Source of the DNA: Limnanthes douglasii subsp. nivea
Lineage: Eukaryota; Streptophyta; Magnoliopsida; Brassicales; Limnanthaceae
Direction of reading: 5' to 3'
Assembly: GCA_036936605.1 (NCBI GenBank)
Contig: JAUPFV010000002.1
Coordinates: forward strand, 255,275,305 to 255,339,304
DNA length: 64,000 nt
Shown here: in pieces, positions 33,850 through 45,901 of the stretch
How positions within the stretch are numbered: the stretch's first letter is position 1
How the letters are laid out: every line of letters begins with the position of its first letter
Position numbers and translations under genes: made by a program
The notes under the pieces: model-generated
Seen by the model: the letters and a program-made list of their open reading frames with translations, nothing else
Database searches by the model: none
Told to the model about the DNA's origin: nothing

Positions 33850-35068
33850 AGAAGAATTGTTACGGCGTTAACATAATCGGCCGGCGACATAGTGCATTTC
33901 CGTTTCCGGCGATTTCTATTTCTTTTCCGGTAATAACATGGACTCCCATTCTCTAGTCTCTCTCAAGTTCTTCAGCAGTCATTTGGTTCTTTCTCAAGAC
34001 ATTTCTGTTTTCTCACAAAGATTTGTTACTTCATTAATATCTCCGGCGATTTAGTGCTACGGCGACGTTCTATTCATTTTCCGGTAAATCTGTAACTCAA
34101 TAATTTTGTATATGTGCTTTGTACTGGATTTTTGGTTATTAGGAGATGAAATGTATATGTGCTTTATTATGGAATTCGTTCCATTGTCAGTTAGTGTTTT
34201 CTACTTTGTGGTGATTTGTATCGTAACAGTTCTAGGCTTTGGATGTATAGGAGAATGGGCTAACTTGAGGTTTGTCTTTGTTTAGATCTTATTATTTGCT
34301 GCCGAAAATGGATTTTAAAAGAACGTCATACCAGGGTGTTACTACCTTTATGCCCGGTGAATAATTTGATGCTCGCATTCATGGTGTATATTTATGTAAT
34401 AGCATAAGCTAAATCCATTACAATGTTAAGCCTATGAGGTGAAGTCAATAAAACACCACTTTGGGAGTATAAGACCTTATCGAGACTACTACTAGTCATG
34501 AATTCGTATACGAGTAGTAATTCGCCCCTTTCTGCACATCAGCCTTATAACTGAACAAAATTCTTGTGTCGCAAGTAAGATATGATCGACAATTACGCTA
34601 AAAACTCCGTCTTTGAATGTATCAATATTTTCACAGCGGCAATCATACGTTATGATATAAAAAGGGCTGTATAGACAGACCAAAAGATCCACAACCGATG
34701 GTTCTACTCTATTGAAACTCTCTTGTGGCAGCTAGTAGTTCTTTGTAGGTAAACGTTGTGGGTCCGGTGACAATCTCACCTTTCAGTTCTCTATTTTCTT
34801 TAGTCTTTCCAGTTTTTTACTGTAATATATCTGAAAGCAGCAAGCGTAATACAAAAAAAAACAGAATAGCAATTATTTTGTGTGGTTTATCTACTTCACT
34901 TGTGTACAATTCATATAGCTGGTATAACATTATAATTATTAGCATTCTAAGAATATGCTTCCTCCGTTGACCCCTTAATTAGATTAACTACAGAGAGCTA
35001 TTATCTAGTAATTTAACTTTCGTCTTCATGATTGCAATGTTTATACAAAATACCTTGATTATTGTTTT
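33850..35068 (+). other. 5' untranslated exon and first-intron part of the MULE transposase
   Basis: No protein-coding sequence is recognised. A pyrimidine-rich leader with CCGGCGA segments ends at a donor TTTTCCG/GTAAAT (34083/34084). The matching acceptor is probably GCAG at 45891-45894, just before the transposase ATG at 45902. If so, the intron spans this region and is where G3 inserted. A minus-strand frame at 34692-34492 has no known domain. Confidence 0.4.
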
Positions 35069-35073
35069 AAAAG

Positions 35074-35502
35074 TGATGAGTCCGAATTCAGCATGCTCCC
35101 CGGACACGGACATATCAGTCCAAGGCCTCCGAACCGGACAGATCGGACAGATCACATGAACTAGACAAATCACTTTGAACACTATGACCAGAGGACTGTG
35201 CGAACTATGACAAAAGTACTAAAAAACCTAAACACTTCTTGACTAAGCTACTTGCTCTCCTACTTAGAGCTCATGGGTCTTTGAACATGACCCGGGTCCA
35301 TTAAACATGACCCGAAAGCCCATAAGGGCCCAAACATCAGGGTATAAATACCCAACCACCTGCATTAACTAGAGGTAATGAGAATTAACTGCTACCAAGC
35401 TGCTTAATTATCTCTCTACTCTAAACACTTAACACCCGCATACTTCCTTAAAACACCAACTGAAATTACCAGCCTACCCTCATGCGATTATTATCCACAC
35501 CA
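35074..35502 (+). repeat. 5' LTR of G3
   Basis: Starts TGATGAGTCCGAATTC and ends TTATCCACACCA. A TATA box, TATAAATA, is at 35343-35350. The primer-binding site TGGCGACCACATTGGGA follows at about 35506. Confidence 0.95.
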
Positions 35503-35575
35503 GATTGGCGACCACATTGGGAGCACGAAGGTTCCTAAATCAAGCATTCAAAACCAGCTAAGAAAATCTGTCCGT

Positions 35576-37918
35576 ACGAATCCGGACAATCCAAAAGTAC
35601 CACCAGCTCTGCTCGAAGTGGTGGGAGAGAACTATGAGTACACTATCGAAGAGCGTGATAGGCCCAAGGGTGAAATAGAAGCTCTGAGGGCTGAAAAGGA
35701 CAAGATGGGCGTGAAAGAAAAATCCAAAGCATCGGTTGCTCATCACACCGATAACCCCAGAGAGCATGAGTCTTCGAAGACTCATGTGAGCACCAAAAAG
35801 ACTCATGCCAGTTCTAAAAAGTCTCACCGGTCCAAGCCTGTGGAGAGTTCTGACTCAAGCTCAGAATCTTCTGATAGCTCTTCGGATAGTGATGGAGTTG
35901 AAAAATCCTTATCCTCTAGCAGCGGTGAGGGTCAAACTAGAAAGAAGCAAAGGCAGATTAAAAAATACTCAAGAAAAAAGGATAGACAAGGAAAGATGAA
36001 AAGGCATATTGGTAAGGGATCATCTCATAGTCGGAAGCATGTGGACAAGATGCTGATGGATCCCTTCGCTTTTCACGATGAGCCAGGTATCTTTGCAACT
36101 CCCAATGAGGGTACCGTGTTCAGTCGTGGAAGGAATTAGAGGCAATCTCCATTGTCTTCTAAAATTGTGTCCGGAAACCTCCCTAAGAGGTTTGATAACA
36201 CCAAAATAGAGAAGTACGATGGCAGTACTGATCCGGACAACCATCTGGAGCAATTTAAAAACTTCATGATGAACTTTGACGACGATGATAAACTACTTTG
36301 TAGGGCATTCTCCCAATCCTTTATGGGGAGTGCTCTGAAATGGTACAACAGCCTGCCTCAGGGTTGTATTAAAGATTTCGATACGTTTTGGGTGGCCTTT
36401 CGAAGGAAGTTCGTAGGGAGTAAAGAGCTGAAGGGCAATGGAGACACAATAATCCATTGTGCCCAGGAACCAAATGAGTCTTTGAAAGAATACATAAGCC
36501 GTTTTGTGAACACAAAGAATGGGTTGGCTGATTGCTTCGAACAGGTAGCAATAGCATCCCTGAGACAGGGTTTGAACCCATGCAATCTAGATGATTCAGT
36601 GACCAGAAAGAAGGCCATGACATGGGGAGGGTTTCTGAATCAGGTTGGCAAACAAATAAACGTCGATGAAACAAAGAAAACCAGGGTGCACAGGCAGGTG
36701 AGGTCTACCCCAGTAACATCAAGTCCCAATCAGAATCAGTCCGGGAACAAAGCAAGAGATACCGGACAGGGGCATGGTAGGGCAAAGGCTCAGTCTCAAC
36801 CAGCAGCTCCTGCTCAGAGTCAACAATCCAGAAACAAAAGAGGGCCATGGGTGCAACCGGAGTGGTTCGCAGAGTTAAAAGAAAGTGTGGCCACCATTTT
36901 TGATAAAACAAAGGATGATGTGCATTACCGGAGACCGGCAACACTGTAGTCTCCCAGAGAGCATCGCAACAACTCTTTTTGCCAATATCACAATGATATT
37001 GGTCATACCACTGATGACTGCATAGCTTTGAAACAAGAAGTTCATAACTTGATTGAAAGGGGAAAGCTGGGAGCTTATGTTAAAAGAAGAGGAGGCAACA
37101 GGCCTGACAACACTCCCCGGGTTGGTCCAAGTAATGCTGCTCCGGAGGGGGCCATGGTTATAGTTGAAAGGTTTGACGTGGAATCTGAATACTTGGATCC
37201 TGATCCAACTCGAAACAGAGTGGGTGCTATAGAGGAATGTTCTAGATCAGTCTCCGGGCTCATTAAGTTTTTCGAGTCGCTTACAATTTTCGGAGGGGAC
37301 ACTATGACAACTCCTACTACTTCTTCGAGGAAGAGGCATGTTCATACTTTAGCCTCCCAACTAGAAGGAGGCATGACATCCTATCAGTCACCAAACTCAT
37401 TTCCCTTCATTGTGTTTGATGGAGATGATTTAAGAAACATTGCTGGCCCTCATGAGGATGTTGTTGTCATAGGAGCATCTATAGGGGGCAATGACATAAG
37501 ACGAATCCTGGTGGATATTGGAAGCTCAACCAATATCCTTTTCTTAACCACTTACAAGAAAATGAAAAATCCAGCTGCAATTCAGAATTCGGACAGGTCA
37601 ATCGTGGGCTTCACAGGCAGCTCAGCAGATGTGATCGGAGAGTTCGAAAAAGAGGTGTTATTGGGCAAGGGCTCTTTCAAGAAAATGGTCAGAATACTCT
37701 TTATTGTGGTGGATTGTCCCACTTGTTATAATGCTATTCTGGGGAGGTCTTGGCTCTCTAGGATGCATGCAGTGGCTTCAACAGTCCACCAATGCTTGAA
37801 GTATGCTGTTCAGGGGCAGGTTGGAGTTGTCCGGAGCAGCCAAAAGATTGCAAGAGAATGTTATGCCACTGCCTTGGCTCCTCGAACACTGGGGGCAGTC
37901 CGTATCAATGAACAATAG
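35576..37918 (+). pseudogene. Gag-protease of G3, inactivated
   Basis: Closely similar throughout to the G1 gag-protease. The expected ATG is ACG at 35576. In-frame TAG replaces TGG (Trp) at 36137-36139 and CAG (Gln) at 36947-36949. The capsid domain (36240-36560), a CQYHNDIGHTTDDC knuckle (about 36980-37020) and the protease (37510-37780) remain readable; the protease active site reads VDIGSSTNILF, with the catalytic Thr of DTG replaced by Ile. The frame ends CAA TAG CAG TTT at 37913-37924, the same junction as in G1. Confidence 0.93.
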
Positions 37919-40900
37919 CAGTTTGAGGGCCTTTCTGGGGGTGAGGGTGAAATTGATGACCCCAGGGAGACCCCCGGAGTGTTGATACCAGTTGAAGAGG
38001 TGGAAACACACTGTTTGGAATATGGGAAAAGTGTCAAGATAGGGTCTAAAATGCCACCTATGTTGAAGAATGAAATGTTGAAGTTTTTAAAGAACCATCA
38101 GCACGTTTTTGCTTGGTGCAATACTGATGTTACTGGAGTTCCATCAGAAGTGATATCACACCACCTATCTGTCCGGAGAGATATAACTCCAGTGGTTCAA
38201 AAAAGAAGAGCTTTTTCCAAAGAAAAGGCTGATGTCATTGTGCAAGAGGTTGACAGGCTTACAAAGATGGGGCACATCAAGGAGTCTCAATACCCTTTGT
38301 GGACTGCCAATCCTGTCTTGGTGAAAAAGAAGAATGGCAAGTGGCGCATGTGCATTGACTTCACAGACCTCAATAGAGCTTGTCCAAAAGACTTGTATCC
38401 GGTCCCCCAGATTGATCAGTTAGTAGACTCTACCTGTGGGAACAAGCTGCTTTCCTTTATGGATGCTTTCTCCGGATACAATCAGATTCAAGTAGATCCA
38501 AAAGATTAAGAGCATACCACATTTGTCACTGACAGAGGTCTTCATTGCTACAAAGTAATGCCATTTGGTTTGAAAAATGCTGGGGCTACTTATCAGAGGT
38601 TAGTCAACAAGGCATTTGCTGATCAAATTGGAAGAAATATGGAAGTATACATTGACGACATGATGGTGAAGAGCGTACATGAGCAGTTGCACTTGTCCGA
38701 TCTCCAAGAAACTTTTGCCAACTTGGTAAAAGTGAATTTGAAGTTAAACCCTGAAAAGTGTGTGTTCGGAATGCAGTCCGGGAAGTTTCTAGGCTATATC
38801 ATAAGTGAGCATGGAATACAGCCCGATCCGGACCAGCTAAATGCTCTTTTCCAGATGGAACCTCCTCGAAACATTAAAGAAGTACAACAGTTAACGGGGA
38901 GGTTAGCTGCCTTAAACAGATTTATCTCAAGGTCTTCGGACAGGTGTGCTCCTTTCTTTCAAACTTTGAAGGGTGCAAAGGGCTTTGATTGGACCCCGCA
39001 GTGTGATGAGGCTTTCAATGAGATCAAGAAACACCTGTCCTCCCCCAAAACTTTGTTCAAGCCAGTCGATGGGGAGACTCTCTTTGTATATTTGGCAGTT
39101 TCAAGTTGTGCCATCAGTGCTGTGCTGGTAAGAGAGGTCGATAGTCATCCCCATCTAGTGTACTGCATCAGCAAAAGCTTGATAGATGCAGAGAAGCGTT
39201 ACTTAAAACTTGAAAAATTGGCATTAGCCCTGGTGATAGCTGCAAGGAAGATGAGGCCTTATTTTCAAGCTCATCCTATCATCGTTCGGACCTCTTTTCC
39301 CCTAAAGAATGTCCTTCAAAAAGCAGACATTTCGAGCAGAATGACTAAGTGGTCAGTAGAGTTGGGGGACTTTGACATAGACTTTGCTCTCCGAACAGCA
39401 GTCAAAGCCCAAGCTGTGGCTGATTTTCTGGTCGAATTCCACTCCGACAGGGATTCGGAGCAAACTACTGATATAAAAGATAAAAAAAGTATGGGTCGTC
39501 CGAACAGATGGTGGATCTAGCACAATGGGTTGTGGTGCAGGAGTATGTTTAACTTCCCCGTATGGAGATAAGATGTACCAGGCTATTTTTTTTGCTTTCA
39601 GGGCATCTAATAATGAGTCCGAATACGAAGTGGCTATAGCTGGGTTAAAGTTAGCCCACATTTGTGGGGCCAAGAGGGTCAAGCTGTTAAGTGACTCCCA
39701 ACTACTTATCCACCGTGCCTAAGGCCAATCTGAGGCTAAGAATGAGCAACTTTTGAAGTATTTACTCCTCCTAAAAAATGAAGTGCTTAAGTTTAAAAGT
39801 GTTGTCTATGAACACATTCCCCGGGCAGAAAATGAGCTAGCAGACTCACTAGCAACCATAGCATATACGGAGTCATATCCATGGATCCATGTGCTTGAAA
39901 GCCCCTCCATCCAACTTTGTAAGGGTAAAGAAGAGGAAATTTTTGAAATACAAGTGAAACAACCTCAAGACTGGAGGTTTCCTCTCATGCAATATCTCTC
40001 CGATGGTGTTGTGCCTCCGGATAAGTCACTAGCCAGAACATTGAAACACAAGGCTCGTGCTTTCATCATATTGAGAGAAGTGTTGTACAAAAAGTCCTAC
40101 AGTAAACCTCTCCTGCGTTGTTTGGGGGAGGAAGAATCACAAATGGTCCTCTCCGAATTGCATGATGGTGAGGGATCAGCCCATTGTGGGTTTAGAGCTT
40201 TAACAAGAAGGGTTTTACTCTCCGGTTACTATTGGACATCAATCATGAAAGATGCTAAGGAATTGGTGAGGAGGTGTGACCCATGCCAGAGGTACAGCAA
40301 TGAAATTCATGTACCAGTCATTCCTTTGGAATCAATTTCTGAGCCTATTCCTTTTGCTCGATGGGGACTGGATTTAGTAGGGCCTCTCCCTGTGGCGTCC
40401 GGAGGGCGCAAAACTATAATTGTGGCCATAGACTACTTCTCGAAGTGGATAGAAGCAGCCCCTCTAGCAGGGACAACATCATATGTTGCAGATTTGGTGT
40501 CCCACAGAAAATAACAACGGACAATGGGCCACAGTTCGACAATAGAGAAATGGAGAGCTTTTGTGCCTCAAGAGGTATACAGCATTGTTTTTCTTCACCT
40601 TTCCACCCACAAGCAAATGGGCAAGTTGAAGTGGCTAATAGAACTATACTGTCCGGCTTAAAGAAGAATTTGGAAGGGGCTGCTGGGAAGTGGCCTAGTT
40701 ATTTACAAGAGGTCTTGTGGGCCTACCGGACAACACCTGGGGCTGCAACACAAGAATCACCCTTTGCCTTGGTCTATGGGATGGATGCAGTAGCTCCCAT
40801 AGAAGCAACTCTCCCCTCTTTTCATGTTCACAACTTCTCCGAACATGCTAATGAGGTGGCAATCAGAGGTCAACTTGATTTGATAGAAGAAAGACGAGTT

Positions 40901-41176
40901 AAAGCTCACCTTAGAGTTGCACACTATCAAGGCTTGATGAGAAGCAGGTTTGCTTCTAAAGTTAAAAGAAGAGATTTCCAACCTGGGGAAAAAGTATTAA
41001 GGAAGGTCTTCTTACACACTAAACAAAAGCTCTTCGGAAAGCTGGCCCCAACTTGGGAGGGTCCGTATATGGTTGTTGAAAGAATTAAGCCTGGAACTTA
41101 TTGGTTGGAAGACAAAGATGGCAGAGTTCTAACACATCCTTGGAATATCGAGCATCTCCGGATGTACTTGGAATAG
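37919..41176 (+). pseudogene. Pol of G3, inactivated
   Basis: In phase with gag after the TAG at 37916, with no early ATG. RT (VYIDDMMVKS near 38650), RNase H, second RNase H and integrase are all present. Lesions: TAA at 38507-38509 (Gln in G1), one extra A in an A-run near 39485 that shifts the frame at the second RNase H, TAA at 39719-39721, and a deletion of about 31 bp near 40480 in the integrase core that removes the equivalent of KAVIKFILSN. The C-terminal GPY-like module (TWEGPYMVVERI) ends at 41176. Confidence 0.93.
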
Positions 41177-41669
41177 CACTTGTGTAAATATTTACTTGTT
41201 TGAACATCCATGTAAATATTTGGGGGCATACTCTTTCCTCCCCGGTGGCACGGAGAGGTTTTAATGAGGTGTCCGGGCTGTTAAATAAAATTCGATGACT
41301 TCTTAAAAAATTTCTAAGTGTTTTTAAAGTTTTGTCCCTTGTCATACTATCCGGACTGAAATATCTAAGGGCTATTTAAACTCTAGCCAGAGAACTTAAA
41401 CACTCTCACAATATAACAACTAAAGGCTGCTTAAACTCTGGCTATCAAAATTAAAACGAACAATGAAAGAAGATGATGGTTGTACAGAACAAAGATATTC
41501 ATTGAAATAATTAACTTAAAATTGCCTTGGCCTTCCAAGGACTTTTAAATAGTCAAAATACAACACAAAAAACCTGTCCGGTCGAACACCGGACACCATT
41601 ACAAAAAAAAATGCCTTGGCCTTCCAAGGACTTTAGTTTGGATAAAAATTAAACTAAGTGGATCATAAG

Positions 41670-44659
41670 TTAAGGTTGAGCCTTTGAAGATGGCTCACCT
41701 TCATACACCTTCTTGCCTTTGAAGTCGTTTTTCCCTTCGTCTACCTTCTTGCCTTTGGGATCGTCTTTCTCTTCATCTGGGCTCTCCCCGGTATGCTCTT
41801 CATCATCGGATGAGGACGCACTGGAGACTCCATACTGATCCTCTTCGGCCATTGTATGATGTGGAAGGTCATCGTCATCTACATAACGCCACAAGTCCCC
41901 TAGGTTCCTCTTCGGATATTTTTCATGAAAGAGTAGAACCATGTCAGACCTCACCTTCTCAATCAATAGCTCTTCGCTTTTAATCATCTGGTTGGCATAG
42001 GAATTGATCTTGGCTTGGATCGTAGCCTCTTGATCCTTTAACAAAGTGGTTTTCTCTTCGGCAGCCTTGGATGCTGCATTCTCAAGAGCAATCTTGTCAG
42101 TAGTTAGGTTGGTGATAATCTTGTCCTTTGCCTTGGTCTCTTCTTTTGAGGCAGTAAGGTCTTTCTCCACTCCGGACAGCTTCTCCCGGAGGCCTTTGAT
42201 GGTTTCGTCTAAAGTGGTGATGTTGGTGGTGCTTGTCTTTTGGCTCATCTTCAACTCCTCGTTTTCTTCTTTCAACATGGCAGCGTTGGAGGTGGTATTT
42301 CGGAGGTCTTCGGACAATTTTTCCTTCTCAGACTTAAGGTCTTTAATGGTGTCTGCCTAACTCCGGACTTGTCTCTCCAACGTAAGTACCGGCTGCACAT
42401 TGCTAAGCAAGGAGTGCGCTATGGTATCCTTTTCACTAGAAACAATGAAAGTCTTACCGTTAAAATTGACCGTATTAGAGCTGCTCGGAGGAATGTAAGG
42501 CCCTGCGAAGTTGTCTCTGGGGAGGTTGAGGAAGTATTCACCAAGTTCACCAAGACCGGTGATGTCTACTTCATCAATGTTGAGCTCTCCTCCCTCAACT
42601 TCATCAGTATGAAAGTCCCTTGGAATCTCTTCAGCATGTGTTGGGTCAGAAGGGTCAGCCTGGAAAGAAGGCTCCGGATCCCGGAAAGCAAGCTCATCTC
42701 CCTTAGCAGTCTTTTTCTTCTTGGCTGCCCGGTCTGCCCCTTCACTCCCCTTTTTGCGATTCCTCTTGGAAGCCCTTGGAGTTTTTGGGAGGTCTGCTTC
42801 CTACCTTTCGGTCTCTTGCTCCACTACTTGCAAAAGAGCAGCATCGATTTGGCTCTGGGCTGGCCCCTCCGGGTCTGTTGGAGCATCCTTCTCAGCATCA
42901 GTAGGATTAGCATCGCTCACCACCTTCTTGCCTTTCTTCTTGCCCTTCATTTTGCTTGGGGTTTGGCCCGACCTGGCAGGAAGAGTGTTCCATCTGCTTC
43001 ATGGGTCCTATTAAGCACTGTGTCCAGAGAAGGTTGGGTGGTGAGCTCCTCCCAAGTTAAGTCTCTCCGACCTGTGGTGTTCCACAGGTGAGACCTTGCC
43101 AGATTTCCACTAGTGAAAGCATTGTGGAATCGGTTCCCCCATTTATCTGCAGCCCAGGCATTGATTTTGCCACAAGTGACCTGTCCGGCCTTCAAGTAAT
43201 CACCGAACTCCTTAGGCAGTTCTGTTAAGACAAAAGAAAGACAAATTAATTTAAATCAACGTTAAGAAGGAAGAAGTAGACAAAGATTTAAAGTGAGAGA
43301 CTTACGGTCACTCCTCCACCTGCTTCTGAGGAGGCTTGGGTTCTCTCCGGACTTGATCTTCTTTCCGTTTTCCCAAGCGCCACTGACGAACAAAAACTGG
43401 CTCCTCCATTTACTCTCAGATTCCAATAGATCATCAACAGCTTTGAAACTGTCCCCCATATTGAAGTGGTAGAAGGGGAATTGGTGATGTTTGCAAATAT
43501 TGGCCACTGCAGCAAACTCTTCCATAGGAAGAGGGATCCCGGACAGCCTTGATGCCGTGATGCATGACATCAGAGTATACCAAGCGTTGGGGCTCAGCTG
43601 GCTCGGGCAGAGTTTGATCAGATGAAAATATCTGACTATCTCTGGGTCCAATGGGAATCTGAGTCCCCAATTAAATAGCTCCGTGAAGATGACTATTTCA
43701 TTCAGCTTGCAATCCATAGGAGTTTCGGGATCTATGGGAATCCTTATTTTCACATTTTCTGGGATCCCCCATTTTGTGCGCATTCGACCCAGTTCAGCCG
43801 TATGGATGAAAGCATACTTGGTCTTCTGTAAGGCCAAAAGGTATTTAAGTTCGACCCTGTGAAAACAAGGCCCTACCTTCCCTTCGAGACACTCCGGCAG
43901 CTCCGGATGCCTCAAGCACAGTTTTTCTTTGCCTTTATCTTTTTTGGCAGCAGCAGTGTTACTAGTCTGACCGGAGGGCTCAGACTCAAAAGGGACTTCT
44001 TCAGCAGAGTCCTCCATTCTTTCCTCCATGATCGTTGGAGGAATATCAGTGGCCCGGGGAGAATTCAAACTTGGCTCAGCCTGACTTCTGGACTCGTGGA
44101 TTTCTGTGTTTTCTTGACTTCTAGTCTCAAGCTGGGGCTCTGAGGCAGAAGTCTCTCTTTGAAGTGCTGGGCTGCTGGCCTCCGGACCAGGTAGTCTTTC
44201 CCGGGGAGCTCTGATAGGCACTCCAGACCCACAACTGCTATTTTTTGCTCCCGATTTTGAGGGAGTGTTCTTAGAGGCTTGCCCCTTAACCAGCCGACTC
44301 TTTCTTCGATCGACTGACTTCTCCGGGGAGTTCTCTATATCTGATCCCATCGCTATGAAGGGTGAGGGTTTTTTGAAGCTGGTGGCAGTTACTCTTGGTT
44401 CGACGATGGATTCTGATTCCTGAACCGAGGAACCAGAGATGATGGGGTAAACGCTAGGTTGAAATAACTTTCTAGGCTTAGTGCCTTTGGAGGAAGAAGA
44501 TCCTCGATCCGACTCTGCAGCAGAGGAGACTGGTCTGTCAACAGGCGAAGTAGGTAACCCTACTGCGATTCGTCTTTCCTTCTCAACTTTTTGTGCCTTC
44601 TCCAACTCAGAAAGGTTGAGCCACCCGCCTTTGATCAAAGTAGTCCTTGCTGTAAACAT
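41670..44659 (-). pseudogene. Spliced antisense gene of G3, inactivated
   Basis: The gene runs opposite to gag-pol, from an ATG at 44659 near the 3' LTR to a stop at 41670. Exon 1 (44659-43306) encodes a Ser/Pro-rich N-terminal part and then a domain with HLIKLCPSQLSPNAWYTLMS and GIPLPMEEFAAVANI, resembling the putative gypsy-type transposon domain family (PF04195) known from antisense frames of Tat elements. A canonical intron 43305-43222 (GTAAGT...AACAG) joins in phase to exon 2 (43221 onward: LPKEFGDYLKAGQVTCGK). After QAK near 42947 a one-base shift occurs; TAG near 42800 and a stop at about 42358 follow. The last part (42357-41670) is a long coiled coil ending in an acidic/Lys-rich tail. 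Function unknown. Confidence 0.75.
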
Positions 44660-45079
44660 AAACTATCAAGAAAATCTTTGCTTTAGAGAGAGAAAGCTCT
44701 AAGAAAATATGCAGAGTAAATATGAAAGAGATAGTAAAACAGTAGAAAGTGAGTCTGAATTTATAGTAAATCTGAAAAAGCAGTTGATTCCTAGGAGAAT
44801 TCGAAAAGTTTGGCAATGATTAAAAGACGGCGCTGATGTCACCATATGTAATTAAAGAGGTTGCTTTTCGAAGAAGGTGGTTTCGAAATTCAAGGTGAAA
44901 AAACGGCTAAAGCAACCAATCAGAGTGTGACACGTGTCCCACGAACTCTGGCAAAAACCGTTTTGAATTCGTGAAGCTTTATCTGTCCGGGTAAACCCAT
45001 AGACCTGTCCGGATTGAAAACTACTTCTAATGTCGGACTGTTTTTCAGGTCTCTGACAAGAATACTTGCTCAAACACCT

Positions 45080-45093
45080 AAAAAAGGGGCTCC
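45080..45093 (+). other. Polypurine tract of G3
   Basis: AAAAAAGGGGCTCC lies directly before the 3' LTR, in the expected place for plus-strand priming. The last bases are not purines, so the match is imperfect. Confidence 0.6.
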
Positions 45094-45522
45094 TGATGAG
45101 TCCGAATTCAGCATGCTCCCCGGACACGGACAGATCAGTCCAACGCCTCCGAACCAGCCAGATCGGACAGATCATATGAACCAGACAGATCACTTTGAAC
45201 ACTATGACCATAGGACTGTGCGAACTATGACAAAAGTACTAAAAAACCTAAACACTTCTTGACTAAGCTACTTGCTCTCCTACTTAGAGCTCATGGGTCT
45301 TTGAACATGACCCGGGTCCATTAAACATGTCCCGAAAGCCCATAAGGGCCCAAACATCAGGGTATAAATACCCAACCACCTGCATTAACTAGAGGTAATG
45401 AGAATTAACTGCTACCAAGCTGCTTAATTATCTATCTACTCTAAACACTTAACACCCACATACTTCCTTAAAACACCAACTGAAATTACCAGCCTACCCT
45501 CGGGCGATTATTATCCACACCA
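45094..45522 (+). repeat. 3' LTR of G3
   Basis: Same start, end and length as the 5' LTR; TATAAATA at 45363-45370. Followed by the AAAAG target-site duplication. Confidence 0.95.
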
Positions 45523-45901
45523 AAAAGGTATAGTTTAGTTCATTTGTGAATCTCGGATCCTGTATGAGGACGGTGTTGTGGTCTTGGGTGATCAGTATAC
45601 ATAGTTATTCAGCTCTTAGTTTGGTTGAATTTTGGTCTGTAAAGTACAATGGAAGTATACTTTTACTCTTTTGGAACAAATGGACCATTTATACTTATTC
45701 AGTTCTTAGAAGTTTTCTTTTTTAACATTCTCTAACCATGACTCTTACTTATTCCTTCAGAGTGGATTCGGTTAAATTTACTATGAGTTTAGTAGTCTAT
45801 ATGGAACTCTCATTTGCTGATCAGATTATGTAGCTGATATGGTTATAGCAACATAAATGAAACTTAATGTGTTTCTTCAATTTAATTTTTGCAGGCTTAA
45901 C

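Larger units (their letters stand above)
35074..45522 (+). mobile_element. G3: complete but inactive Tat-lineage gypsy element
   Basis: Two 429-bp LTRs (35074-35502 and 45094-45522) flank the primer-binding site, gag-protease, pol, an antisense gene and a purine-rich tract. The element is bounded by a perfect 5-bp target-site duplication, AAAAG, at 35069-35073 and 45523-45527. The LTRs differ at about 13 positions by eye (about 3%). Coding regions carry several stops and frameshifts and the gag start codon is ACG. It inserted in what looks like the first intron of the MULE transposase. Confidence 0.96.

Noticed and set aside
34492..34692. Short minus-strand frame in the MULE first intron
   Set aside because: Only 66 codons, no motif, and inside a probable untranslated intron.
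42240..43091. A 283-codon plus-strand open frame
   Set aside because: It is the shadow of the antisense gene of G3 on the opposite strand, which has the recognisable protein features and a working intron.
45857..45901. Earlier ATG for the MULE transposase
   Set aside because: The bases from 45857 to 45894 look like intron end (pyrimidine-rich, then GCAG), and the PB1-like region starts at the ATG at 45902.
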